Positions 44,627-54,000 of a DNA stretch of 64,000 bases are shown piece by piece. How positions within the stretch are numbered: position 1 is the stretch's first letter; every line of letters starts with the position of its first letter. This DNA is from Paucihalobacter sp036825875 (lineage in GTDB: Bacteria > Bacteroidota > Bacteroidia > Flavobacteriales > Flavobacteriaceae), in contig NZ_DAISXK010000006.1 in the NCBI RefSeq assembly GCF_036825875.1, positions 34,550 through 98,549 of the forward strand, written 5' to 3'. Below the pieces are notes generated by a model. That model did not search any database. It was not told the DNA's origin and was given only the letters and a program-made list of their open reading frames with translations. The translations under genes were made by a program, and so were the position numbers.

Positions 44627-46855
44627 CTATTCTGTGGCATTATATTTACCAATCAATTCAAAATCTAAATGTTTTTTGACTAAATCTGCTTGTTTTACTT
44701 TTACAACGATTTCATCGCCTAATTGGTACATATTTTTTGTTTTTCTACCAATGACCGCATATTCTTTTTCGTCAAAAATATAGTGATCGTCTTTTAAATC
44801 TTGAAGTCGTACCATGCCTTCACATTTGTTGGATATGATTTCAACATAAATTCCCCAATCAGTAACACCTGAAATAACTCCTACAAAATTTTCATCTTTA
44901 TGATCTTGCATAAATTTAATTTGCATGTATTTTATTGAATCACGCTCAGCTTTGGTAGCCAAGTATTCCATATTACTAGAGTGTTGGCATTTATCTTCGT
45001 AGACCTCTTGATTAGCTGTTTTACCACCGTCTAGATAGTGTTGCAGCAATCGGTGCGTCATAACATCTGGATAACGTCTAATAGGTGACGTAAAATGACT
45101 GTAATAATCAAAAGCCAAGCCATAGTGGCCAATATTTTCAGTACTGTATTCAGCTTTACTCATTGTTCTGATGGTGAGTGTATCCACTAAATTTTGCTCT
45201 TTACTTCCAACTACGGCACTTAATAATGCATTCAAGGATTTAGAAATGGTATGTCGGTCTTGTAAATTGATTTTATGACCAAAACGTCCTATGATATTTT
45301 GAAGTGCAGCCAATTTACTTTCATCTGGTTCGTCGTGAATTCGATAAATAAAGGTTTTTTTAGGTTTTTGCTTTCCTATGAATTCAGCCACTTTTCTATT
45401 GGCTAGCAGCATAAATTCTTCTATTAATTTATTAGCCTCTTTACTGGATTTAGCATAAATTCCTATTGGATTATTATCTTCATCTAAATTAAATTTTACT
45501 TCAAGTTTATCAAAAGAAATCGCACCAGATGCCATGCGTTTATTGCGCATTTTTTTTGCCAAGTTGTTTAATATTAAAACTGCTTGAGCAATTTCTGGTT
45601 TGGTATCATAGTTTTTATTTGTTAACGAAACAGATTCTGGAATGGTGGTATTAATTCCAGCTAAATTTAATACATCGCTATTGGGATTGTTTTCAATAAT
45701 TGCTTGTGCTTCTTCGTAAGCAAATCGCGCATCACTATAGGTAACAGTGCGACCAAACCATTGCTTGGTAACTTCAGCTTTCTGATTTAAATTAAAGATG
45801 GCTGAAAAGGTATATTTTTCTTCATGCGGTCTTAATGAACACGCATTATTTGATAATACTTCGGGAAGCATTGGTACAACTCTATCTACTAAATATATGG
45901 AAGTAGCGCGTTCGTAAGCCTCATCATCTAAAATAGTATTTGGTTGCACATAATGCGAAACATCGGCGATGTGAATTCCTATTTCGTACTGACCATTATC
46001 AAGAATTTTGAAAGATAAAGCATCGTCAAAATCCTTAGCATCGTGTGGATCTATTGTAAAGGTTAAGGTTTCGCGTAAATCCAGACGTTTTTTGGTTTCC
46101 TCTATGGTAATTGAAGTATCAATTTTATTAGCGAAAGCTTCAACTTCTTCAGGAAAATCTGCAGGTAGTCCGTATTCGGCTAAAATTGAATGTATTTCGG
46201 TATTGTGCTCACCGGGTTTTCCAAGGACTTTTATTACTTTACCGTGCGGAGAATCCGCCTTTTCTGGCCAATCTTCTAATGAAACCAGTACTTTATCGCC
46301 ATCTTCAGCTTTGTTAGTTTTATTGATAGGTACAAAAATATCTTTGTGCATTTTATTACTATCAGCAATTACAAAAGCAAAATTCTTTTGAAGTTGAATA
46401 ACACCTACATATTCATTTTTTGCGCGTTTTATAATTTCTGTGATTTCACCTTCCAGCTTGCCACTTTTACGTCTTTTGTAAAGATAAAATTCAACAGTAT
46501 CGCCGTCTAAAGCTTTGTTTATATTATTCGAAGCCACATAAACATCGTCTTCAAATTCATCTGTAATTATGTAACCACTACCTCTGGCTGCCATATCTAA
46601 AACACCAGTATAATATTCGGTGTTGATAACAGCTTTGAATTTGCCACGTTCAACCTCTTCTATTTCTTTTTTTGCTAGTAATTTTTGAAGATTTTTAATA
46701 ATTTGGTTTCTGCTACTTGCATCGTTAACTTCAAGGATAGCAGCAATTTGTTTGTAATTAAATGTTTTATTTTTTTCCTTTTTTAGGATACTTAATATAG
46801 TGGAAGATAAATTTTGTAGGTTATTGGAAGATTTGTTTTTTTTCTTTCTATTCAT
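44627..46855 (-). CDS. rnr: Ribonuclease R
   Basis: The 742-residue protein has a basic N-terminus with a winged-helix region, cold-shock domains, a catalytic RNB domain with TIDPHDAKDFDDALS, and a C-terminal S1 domain (FVGVISGVTDWGIYVEI). It degrades structured RNA from the 3' end. The gene faces away from the AT-rich region to its right and the DUF2807 gene follows closely. Confidence 0.96.
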   Translation of the reverse strand: MNRKKKNKSSNNLQNLSSTILSILKKEKNKTFNYKQIAAILEVNDASSRNQIIKNLQKLLAKKEIEEVERGKFKAVINTEYYTGVLDMAARGSGYIITDEFEDDVYVASNNINKALDGDTVEFYLYKRRKSGKLEGEITEIIKRAKNEYVGVIQLQKNFAFVIADSNKMHKDIFVPINKTNKAEDGDKVLVSLEDWPEKADSPHGKVIKVLGKPGEHNTEIHSILAEYGLPADFPEEVEAFANKIDTSITIEETKKRLDLRETLTFTIDPHDAKDFDDALSFKILDNGQYEIGIHIADVSHYVQPNTILDDEAYERATSIYLVDRVVPMLPEVLSNNACSLRPHEEKYTFSAIFNLNQKAEVTKQWFGRTVTYSDARFAYEEAQAIIENNPNSDVLNLAGINTTIPESVSLTNKNYDTKPEIAQAVLILNNLAKKMRNKRMASGAISFDKLEVKFNLDEDNNPIGIYAKSSKEANKLIEEFMLLANRKVAEFIGKQKPKKTFIYRIHDEPDESKLAALQNIIGRFGHKINLQDRHTISKSLNALLSAVVGSKEQNLVDTLTIRTMSKAEYSTENIGHYGLAFDYYSHFTSPIRRYPDVMTHRLLQHYLDGGKTANQEVYEDKCQHSSNMEYLATKAERDSIKYMQIKFMQDHKDENFVGVISGVTDWGIYVEIISNKCEGMVRLQDLKDDHYIFDEKEYAVIGRKTKNMYQLGDEIVVKVKQADLVKKHLDFELIGKYNATE

Positions 46856-46877
46856 TGTATTTCAATTGTTATTATTA

Positions 46878-46885
46878 CAAAATTA
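46878..46885 (-). promoter_or_regulatory. -7 element of rnr
   Basis: Minus-strand TAATTTTG lies 22 bp before the rnr start. Confidence 0.45.
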
Positions 46886-47451
46886 CGGTTAATAAAATGA
46901 ACCTAAATGCAACTAGAAAAACTTTATCCACATTTAATAATATAATAATCATATTTTTTTTAAAATTTAAATAAAAAATGTTGTTTATGATAGCTTGTTA
47001 ATAGTGCGTATAACTTTTTTGACGATTGCTTTGATGGTATTAAATTTACATTCTATTAATATTTAGTTAACATTGAATATCTGTTCTAACCTATTAAATT
47101 ATAGCTAATTTATAAATACTATTAACAACTGTTTATAACGTGAATTTAATCTAAATTGATTAAAAGTTTTTTGAAAATTAATGTTCATTGATACCTTTAA
47201 TTGTCTGATAAATTAATAAAATTTTTAGGCTAACTTTTTTGGTAGTTCAATACTAATTTTGGTTTGAAATTTTTAATGAAATAAAAAAATTTTAATGTTA
47301 GAAAATAGCCAACACTTATCAACAACTTATTAAAATGTTATCTTGCTTATATTAAAAACTATTAAATATATATTTTACCTAATAAGGTTATAATAAATAA
47401 ACTTCACTACAACATCTAACGTTTATAGTTAGAATATTTATTAATTGGTAG
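46886..47451. other. AT-rich gene-free region, candidate replication origin
   Basis: About 570 bp of very AT-rich DNA without a gene. It holds TTATCCACA at 46924-46932, a perfect DnaA box, a relaxed box TTATAAACA on the minus strand at 47130-47138, and TTATCAACA at 47316-47324 inside a 39-bp repeat. Flanking genes rnr and rpiB point away from it. This fits an oriC, but dnaA is not nearby and skew was not measured. Confidence 0.4.
47303..47341 (+). repeat. 39-bp direct repeat, copy A
   Basis: This copy matches 48989-49027 at 36 of 39 positions, in the same orientation and without gaps. Its centre is TTATCAACAAC, a one-mismatch DnaA box. Confidence 0.85.
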
Positions 47452-48918
47452 TTATTTAATAAGAAGAACTTTTGTAGTCTTACCCCGGTTAGAAATTACT
47501 TCAACAAAGTAAGTTCCTTTTGAAAGGTTATTTACAGAAATAAATGTATCAGTTTCTGTTTTTATAAGTTGTCCTAGAGTAGAATAAATATTTATTTTTT
47601 CTAGTCGGATATTTTCTTGTAAGTCTAAGATTATAAAATTAGTAGCAGGGTTTGGATATAAGTTAAAATTTGTTTGTACAAAACTATCGCTAGATAAAAT
47701 GTTTGATAAACCAAATACCCTTACGTGGCCAGAAAAACTTCCATTGCCTGTATTAGACGAAGCACCTATGGCTATTTTTCCACCATCTTTAGATAAAGAA
47801 ATACTTTCACCACTAAAATCATTAGCCGCTTCACCGTCTATATCGTTTCCAATTTGATTCCAACTACCAAAATTATATTGGAAAACTCGAACATGTCCTG
47901 AGTCCTGACCATTTCCGTCATTACCTGCCGCTCCTATTGCTAAAATAGTCCCATCACCAGACAAAAAGACTTGACCTCCACTACTATCGCCAGCATCTTC
48001 ACCATTGATATTATTACCTATTTGAGTCCAAGTTTCATCTAAATTTTCATAAACTTTTACATGACCTGAATCTTCACCATTTTCATCATTTCCAATTGCA
48101 CCTACTGCAACGAAATTACCATTTTCAGATAGCGTTACACTCCAACCACTAAAATCGTTAATAGCCTCACCATCAATGTCATTACCTATTTGTATCCAAT
48201 TATTATTTATATTTTTAAATACTCTCACATGCCCCGAATTAGAACCGTTTCCATCATTTCCTCTTGCGCCTATTGCTAGTATATTACCATCACTGGATAA
48301 GGATATACTATTACCACTAAGATCACCTGCAGCTTCACCATTTATATTGTTACCAATTTGAATCCAATTATCGTCAATATTTTAAAATACTCTTACATGA
48401 CCAGAAGCAGTACCATTTCCATTATTTAAAGGGGCTCCGACAGCTAATATATTTCCATCCGATGACAGAGAAATGCTATCACCAAAAAAATTACTTGCGG
48501 CTTCACCATCGATATCATTTCCAACTTGTGTCCAGTTATCTAAAATGCTTTTATATACCCTCACGTGTCCTGCGTTATTACCATTTCCATCATTTCTAGG
48601 AGCACCAATAGCCAATACAGTTCCATCAGCTGATAAAAACACACTACTCCCACTCCTATCGTCGGCCGCTTCACCAGTTATATTGTTACCAATTTGAGTC
48701 CAATTATTATCTATATTTTGAAACACTTTTACATGTCCAGAACCAGCTCCATTTGCCGCATTAAAAGGAGAGCCTATAGCAAGTCTATTGCCATCGTCAG
48801 ATAAAGAGACAGACCAGCCACTTCTATCAAAGGCGTTTTCTCCATCGATATCTATTCCAATTTGAGTTTGTGATATACAAAAAATAGGCAATAAGTAAAT
48901 GAGTATAAATTTTTTCAT
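47452..48918 (-). pseudogene. Seven-repeat propeller protein with type IX sorting domain, broken by in-frame TAA
   Basis: From an ATG at 48918 the frame encodes a signal peptide (MKKFILIYLLPIFCISQ), seven repeats of about 56 residues, and a C-terminal type IX secretion sorting domain (FNLYPNPATNFIILDL, ending KVLLIK). Each repeat has GHVRVF- and SLSxDG-type blocks, so the seven may form one FG-GAP-like beta-propeller. A single TAA at 48382-48384 (codon 179) interrupts the frame after HVRVF in repeat 3; other repeats have Lys, Gln or Glu there. The reading frame is otherwise intact, so the stop looks recent, or it could be a sequencing error. As it stands, the product lacks four blades and the export signal. 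Confidence 0.85.
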
Positions 48919-48988
48919 AACAATTTTATATTGAATATATTCAAAAGTAAAAATTATATTAGTATATAATGGATTTTTAATTTGAAAT

Positions 48989-49027
48989 AAATAGCACACA
49001 CTTATCAACAACCTATTAAAATGTTAT
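48989..49027 (+). repeat. 39-bp direct repeat, copy B
   Basis: Second copy of the 39-bp repeat, with TTATCAACA at 49002-49010. It lies between the broken propeller gene and rpiB, so the two copies enclose the propeller gene. Confidence 0.85.
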
Positions 49028-49056
49028 GAACCTATTTTAAAGCTTCGCTATTTTAT

Positions 49057-49064
49057 TACCTTTG
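49057..49064 (+). promoter_or_regulatory. -7 element of the rpiB operon
   Basis: TACCTTTG lies 26 bp before the rpiB ATG, with TTT at the -33 position. Confidence 0.45.
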
Positions 49065-49090
49065 TTTATACTTCACCTAAATTTAAATTT

Positions 49091-49522
49091 ATGACTATCG
49101 CAATAGGAAATGACCACGCTGGTACCGATTATAAAAATGCTGTTATAGCACATCTCGAATCTAAAGGAATCACGGTAACTAATTATGGAACCAATTCAAA
49201 TGATAGTGTTGATTATCCAGATTTTGTGCATCCTGTGGCTAGTGATGTTTCTGACAAAAAAGTAGACTTCGGAATTATTATTTGCGGTAGCGGAAATGGT
49301 GCTAATATGACTGCTAACAAACATCAGGAAGTGCGTTCTGCTTTGTGTTGGACTAAAGAAATAGCTGCGCTTGCAAGGCAACACAATGATGCTAACATTT
49401 TAAGCATTCCTGCAAGGTTTACAGCGCTTCAACAAGCTTTGGAAATGGTGGATGTATTTTTAAATACAGCTTTTGAAGGTGGTCGTCATGCCAATCGTGT
49501 AGCGAAAATTCCAGTGTGTTAA
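49091..49522 (+). CDS. rpiB: Ribose 5-phosphate isomerase B
   Basis: The 143-residue protein has the RpiB features GNDHAGTDYK near the start, CGSGNGANMTANK with catalytic Cys at about 65, and ARQHNDANIL. It interconverts ribose 5-phosphate and ribulose 5-phosphate. It is the first gene of a short operon with the cation transporter (3 bp gap) and elaA. Confidence 0.95.
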   Translation: MTIAIGNDHAGTDYKNAVIAHLESKGITVTNYGTNSNDSVDYPDFVHPVASDVSDKKVDFGIIICGSGNGANMTANKHQEVRSALCWTKEIAALARQHNDANILSIPARFTALQQALEMVDVFLNTAFEGGRHANRVAKIPVC

Positions 49523-49525
49523 TCC

Positions 49526-50431
49526 ATGTCACATTCTCATAACCATCAAAATATCGAAGTTAGAGAGCGAAATCTCTTAATTGCCATATTTTTAAATATT
49601 GGTATTACTGCAGCGCAAGTAGTTGGTGGTTTTATTTCAGGAAGTCTAGCCTTATTAAGCGATGCCCTTCACAACTTTAGCGATGTGGTATCGTTGGTTA
49701 TTAGTTATTTGGCTTCAAAATTATCCAAAAGAAAAGCATCTACCCATAAAACATTTGGATATAAACGGGCCGAAATTTTAGCGGCGTTTATCAATGCCTC
49801 AACTTTAGTTATTGTGGCTGTTTTGTTGATTATTGAATCGATTAAGCGTTTTCAAAATCCCCAAGTAATAGATTCAAACCTCGTTATTTGGTTGTCGCTT
49901 TTAGCCATTGCTTTTAATGGGTTTAGTGTATTACTACTTAAAAAAAGTGCCGCGCATAATTTAAATATGAAATCGGCCTATTTACATTTATTAACCGATA
50001 TGTTAGCAAGTGTTGCCGTGTTTATTGGTGGATTACTTATGAAATTCTATCAGCTATATTTTGTGGATAGCGTACTAACCTTAGCGATTGCCTTATATTT
50101 AATTTATGTTGGTTACGATTTGCTAAAAAATTCAACTAGAATATTGATGTTATTTACACCAGATCATATCAACATTGAAAGCATTGTAAAACGTGTTAAT
50201 ACCATCGAAAATGTAAAAAAACTACATCATGTACACGTATGGTCTTTAAACGATGATGAACTACATTTGGAAGCGCATTTAGATTTAAAAGACAACATTT
50301 CAATAGAAAGTTTTAATATCATTTTAATACAAATTGAAGCAATGCTAACTGAGGAATTCAACATCAATCACATCACCATACAGCCCGAATTTAATAAAAC
50401 AGATTCTAAAGAAATTATCGTTCAAGATTAA
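49526..50431 (+). CDS. Cation diffusion facilitator transporter
   Basis: The 301-residue protein has a His-rich start (MSHSHNHQN), six membrane helices and the metal-site motifs SDALHNFSD and HLLTDMLAS, followed by a cytoplasmic C-terminal domain (VHVWSLNDDELHLEAHL). It exports zinc or a related divalent cation in exchange for protons. Metal specificity is inferred; HxxxD pairs at both sites fit a zinc transporter of the ZitB/CzcD group. Confidence 0.93.
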   Translation: MSHSHNHQNIEVRERNLLIAIFLNIGITAAQVVGGFISGSLALLSDALHNFSDVVSLVISYLASKLSKRKASTHKTFGYKRAEILAAFINASTLVIVAVLLIIESIKRFQNPQVIDSNLVIWLSLLAIAFNGFSVLLLKKSAAHNLNMKSAYLHLLTDMLASVAVFIGGLLMKFYQLYFVDSVLTLAIALYLIYVGYDLLKNSTRILMLFTPDHINIESIVKRVNTIENVKKLHHVHVWSLNDDELHLEAHLDLKDNISIESFNIILIQIEAMLTEEFNINHITIQPEFNKTDSKEIIVQD

Positions 50432-50440
50432 TAAGAGAAC

Positions 50441-50887
50441 ATGTTAAATATTCAAACCAAAGAATTTAACCATTTATCACTTCAAGAATTATATGCAATT
50501 TTACAGTTGCGTAGCGAAATATTTGTGGTGGAGCAAAATTGTGTTTATCAAGATTTAGACGGAAAAGATGAAGCAGCGTTACATATTTTAGGTTTTAAAC
50601 ACAAGAAATTAGTTGCCTATACGAGGGTTTTTGAACCTGGTTATTATTTTAAGGAAGCCAGTATTGGTAGAGTTGTTGTAGGCCAAAACGAACGTAAATT
50701 TGGTTATGGGTACGATATTATGATGGCTTCTATTCAAGTGGTTCAAATTCATTTTAAAACTTCCAACATTCGAATATCTGCACAATGTTATTTAAAACGC
50801 TTTTATAATAATCTAAATTTTGTAGAAGATGGCGTAGCCTATTTAGAAGACGGAATTCCGCATATTTCTATGCTTTTTAAACCTTAA
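50441..50887 (+). CDS. elaA: ElaA-type GNAT acetyltransferase
   Basis: The 148-residue protein matches ElaA: LQELYAILQLRSEIFVVEQN followed by CVYQDLDGKDE near the start and the acetyl-CoA region IGRVVVGQNERKFGYG. The substrate is unknown. It ends tail-to-tail with the OmpA gene, sharing TTAA. Confidence 0.9.
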   Translation: MLNIQTKEFNHLSLQELYAILQLRSEIFVVEQNCVYQDLDGKDEAALHILGFKHKKLVAYTRVFEPGYYFKEASIGRVVVGQNERKFGYGYDIMMASIQVVQIHFKTSNIRISAQCYLKRFYNNLNFVEDGVAYLEDGIPHISMLFKP

Positions 50888-51726
50888 TTTTCTGTCATTA
50901 CATGGGTGATTAAAATCTCCACACGTCGGTCGTATTTAGCTTCGCCTCCAAGTGGCATTTTGCGTCGCATACCAACATATTTCATCCGTCTCGGATTCAC
51001 ACCTTTTTTAGCTAAAAAATCATATACAAATTGCGCTCTGGCAACCGATAGATTAACTTTATTAGTCTTTCTGTCTAAGGCATCACGCGTATTTTGTGTA
51101 CAACACACATGACCTTGAATGGTAAAATACAAGTCTTTTCGCTCAACCAGTACTTCGGCTAAGTCATCTAAAACTTTTCTCGATTCTGGTAACAAATAGC
51201 TATAACCTGTTTTAAACAAAAGGTTTTCAATTAGTATTTTATCACCTGGTTTAACATCGCCCCTTAATAGGTCTTTTGCCTCAGGTTTTTTCGTAATAGC
51301 CTCAACAGTTTCCTCAACTTTTTCTATTATTGGACTTACTATGATTTCAACCTTTCGGTTTAATCCTCTTATTTTGTGAATATCGTCTTCAGCAATTAGC
51401 TTGAGTAATATTTTACCCTTTCCGTCTACATTGGTAATTAAATTTTCGTCAAATTCACTATCTGAAAAAACTGATTTTATTGCGTCAGCACGTTGTTGAG
51501 AAAGTTTAATATTATAACTTTCACTGCCGCGATCATCTGTAAAGCCGTAAATAGATATTTTTTCAATTCCTATATCTTCAAGTTGGGATAGAAACAGTAA
51601 TAATCGGTTGAGTTCAGTTGAAGGAATATCGAATTTGTCGGTATCAAAATACACTTCGTGCGTCAGTTTCTGTTGTGAAAATGAATAACTTGCAACAAGT
51701 AATATGATGATTAGAAAACGTTTCAA
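50884..51726 (-). CDS. Protein with two tandem OmpA-like domains
   Basis: The 280-residue protein has a signal peptide (ASYSFSQQ) and two OmpA-type peptidoglycan-binding domains: the first from VYFDTDKFDIPS through IYGFTDDRGSESYN to NRKVEI, the second from LLFKTGYSYLLPES through GHVCC to YDRRVEI. There is no beta-barrel region and no lipobox, so it should be a soluble periplasmic protein. Two such domains in tandem could bridge peptidoglycan strands. Confidence 0.85.
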   Translation of the reverse strand: MKRFLIIILLVASYSFSQQKLTHEVYFDTDKFDIPSTELNRLLLFLSQLEDIGIEKISIYGFTDDRGSESYNIKLSQQRADAIKSVFSDSEFDENLITNVDGKGKILLKLIAEDDIHKIRGLNRKVEIIVSPIIEKVEETVEAITKKPEAKDLLRGDVKPGDKILIENLLFKTGYSYLLPESRKVLDDLAEVLVERKDLYFTIQGHVCCTQNTRDALDRKTNKVNLSVARAQFVYDFLAKKGVNPRRMKYVGMRRKMPLGGEAKYDRRVEILITHVMTEN

Positions 51727-51777
51727 CTTTAATAGATTTATGCAAAAGGTAATTAAAGATAAAAAATTAAATTACAA

Positions 51778-53403
51778 TTAAGGTTTTAAATACTTGTTAT
51801 AGGTATTCAAGTTGCTTAAAATTGCCTTAGCTTTACTGACTTCTGGATTGCTTAAGGTATAATACTCATACAAACCTTCTCTATAAAAATACCGCGTTAT
51901 AATCTCGTCGGTTAGTAGCGACATTAGTTGCGCTTTATTGCTGTCTAAAGCGGAATTTTTATAAGCCTGAATATCATTTAATAGGTTTTGGTAACTGGTG
52001 TTTATAGCAACATCTATCTGCTCTTCTTTAGCTTGTTGAATTGCTTTGTTAAACACCTTTTCGGTTTCAGTTTTAAACTCAAAATTGTTATTAGCCAGAT
52101 ACTGTTTAAAATCGGCAAAATCTTTATCGCTTAGTTTAAAATCAGACAAACTTTCAACATTATTATTGTAAAAGTAACTGGTTGCAAAATTGAAGATGTA
52201 GTCATTTTCTAAGATTGCTTTTGAAATTGGAGTCAGTGCCGATTCCGATAATTTTTCGTCAGGATCAACGCCGCCACCATCGTAAACTGTACGGCCGTTT
52301 TTGGTTTTAAATGCTGTGAATTGTTCTTGTTTCAGTCTGGTAGCATTACCTTTTTCGTCCTTATTCCAATAATCTAATGCCTGAATGCATCTCCCTGAAG
52401 GTGTGTAGTAACGCGATATGGTAATTTTCATTTGGGCACCATAACTCAAAGGTTTAGGACGTTGTACCAGCCCTTTTCCAAAACTTCTCGAACCCACAAC
52501 CACACCGCGATCAAGATCTTGTAAAGCACCCGAAACAATTTCACTGGCCGAAGCACTGCGGTCATCAATAATTACAACTACAGGAATTTGGGTATCAAAG
52601 GCTTCTTTTTGAGTAAAATAAGTTTGATTGTATTTTTTAATTTTAGATTTTGTTGTAACGACCAGTTGGTTTTGAGGCACAAAAATATTGACGATATTAA
52701 CAGCCTCACTTAGCAGTCCACCAGGATTACCTCGTAAGTCTAAAATAACTTTTTCGGCGCCTTGATTTTTTAAATCTCTTAAAGCGCTCATGGTTTCGGC
52801 AGATGCTTTTTGGGTAAATTTTCGTAATACTATATAGGCGATATTGCCATCAATTAAACTGTAATGCGTTACAGCGTTAGTTTCAATTCCTGCACGAGTT
52901 AAAGTCGCGGTTTCTGTTTTACCTTGTCTTTTGTAGGTCACATTTACGGTCGATCCTGCAGCGCCTTCTAATAAATTTCCTGCATCGTCATTAAAGTCGG
53001 CAACCACAATATTATCGACTTTAATAATTTCATCTCCAGCTTTTAAACCCGCTTTGTCTGCAGGTAAATCCTTAAATGGCTCGACTATTATTAACTTATC
53101 TTTTGTTGTTTTTACTGTCGCACCAATACCGGTAAAATCATTGGTTTGATTGATACGTGCCGCTTGAACATCTTGTTCATTATAAAACTGAGTATAGGGA
53201 TCTAAATCATTTAACATGCTTTTAATTGCCGTATCCATTAAATCTGCCGGATTGGTATCGTCAACATAATTCATGTTGATTTCTTTATAGAGCGTAGTAA
53301 AGATTTCAATTTGTTTGGCAACCTCAAAAAAGTTGCTTCTAAAGGCGGTTCCTGTGAACAAAACTATGGCCAATAAAACAGGTATATAGAACTTCTTTTT
53401 CAT
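51778..53403 (-). CDS. S41 family carboxyl-terminal processing protease
   Basis: The protein (541 residues from ATG 53403) has an N-terminal signal anchor, a PDZ domain (TGIGATVKTTKDK, AGLKAGDEIIKVDN) and a catalytic domain with Ser in DDRSASASEI and Lys in SFGKGLVQ. It cleaves C-terminal ends of envelope proteins. The frame is open up to 53436, but the -7 element at 53434-53441 overlaps that start, so 53403 is chosen. It follows rnpA, a gene order that I believe is common in Flavobacteriia. Confidence 0.94.
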   Translation of the reverse strand: MKKKFYIPVLLAIVLFTGTAFRSNFFEVAKQIEIFTTLYKEINMNYVDDTNPADLMDTAIKSMLNDLDPYTQFYNEQDVQAARINQTNDFTGIGATVKTTKDKLIIVEPFKDLPADKAGLKAGDEIIKVDNIVVADFNDDAGNLLEGAAGSTVNVTYKRQGKTETATLTRAGIETNAVTHYSLIDGNIAYIVLRKFTQKASAETMSALRDLKNQGAEKVILDLRGNPGGLLSEAVNIVNIFVPQNQLVVTTKSKIKKYNQTYFTQKEAFDTQIPVVVIIDDRSASASEIVSGALQDLDRGVVVGSRSFGKGLVQRPKPLSYGAQMKITISRYYTPSGRCIQALDYWNKDEKGNATRLKQEQFTAFKTKNGRTVYDGGGVDPDEKLSESALTPISKAILENDYIFNFATSYFYNNNVESLSDFKLSDKDFADFKQYLANNNFEFKTETEKVFNKAIQQAKEEQIDVAINTSYQNLLNDIQAYKNSALDSNKAQLMSLLTDEIITRYFYREGLYEYYTLSNPEVSKAKAILSNLNTYNKYLKP

Positions 53404-53433
53404 CTTTTGTGAATTGATTAATTGTGACTTCAA

Positions 53434-53441
53434 CAAAAATA
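53434..53441 (-). promoter_or_regulatory. -7 element of the S41 protease gene
   Basis: Minus-strand TATTTTTG lies 30 bp before the chosen start. Confidence 0.45.
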
Positions 53442-53498
53442 AGCAATCACAGTCTTTTGGAATGTATATTAACTTTTTGTTGAAAACGTTTAAAGAGG

Positions 53499-53870
53499 CT
53501 AAGCTATTTTTTTCAGAAAAAGCTCAAACAAGTGCTTCATTTTTGAATTAACAACTTCAAAAGTTGTGCCTTCTTTTCCAATATACAATATCATAAACGC
53601 ATAACAGCCCGAAGTATTGCTAAAATACTGCGCTTTGTTTAGTCGGTAAGCCTCGCGCAGCAAGCGTTTTATTCTAATTCTGTCCACAGCTTTTTTAAAT
53701 TGTCGCTTAGGCACGCTTACACCTGTTTTTATTTGAGCACCATCAGTAAATTCAGTTTTTAAATAAATCAACCGTAAGGGATAAACCGATACCGATTTAC
53801 CCTTGGCAAAAAGTTGTGCAATGAGCTTTTTACTTTTAAGTTTTTCTATTTTTTTGTAAGTGGCGTCCAT
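53499..53870 (-). CDS. rnpA: Ribonuclease P protein component
   Basis: The protein (123 residues from ATG 53870) has the basic RnpA core, with GVSVPKRQFKKAVDRIRIKR and LLREAYRLNK. It assists the RNA subunit in maturing tRNA 5' ends. The frame is open to 53915, but the added N-terminus is hydrophobic and not RnpA-like. rpmH is not next to it, unlike in many bacteria. Confidence 0.93.
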   Translation of the reverse strand: MDATYKKIEKLKSKKLIAQLFAKGKSVSVYPLRLIYLKTEFTDGAQIKTGVSVPKRQFKKAVDRIRIKRLLREAYRLNKAQYFSNTSGCYAFMILYIGKEGTTFEVVNSKMKHLFELFLKKIA

Positions 53871-54000
53871 AACATTAGTGTGGTAAAAGTAGGAAATACT
53901 AACTGTAATTAACATCTATCTTTTTTGTATGACTAAGGTCATATTTTAAAATTGGCATTTTTGCTAAATTAACAGTCTAATAATCTGCATTCTATTTATT

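Noticed and set aside
46008..46391. 127-residue open frame opposite rnr
   Set aside because: Antisense shadow of the RNB region; Ser/Leu-rich without any family signature.
47452..48228. Separate second gene starting at 48228
   Set aside because: The frame is continuous with the upstream half except for the single TAA, lacks a signal peptide, and starts inside a repeat.
47452..48918. Periodic DNA that could be taken for a CRISPR array or simple tandem repeat
   Set aside because: The period of about 168 bp is a multiple of three and encodes protein repeats of a propeller; there are no spacers.
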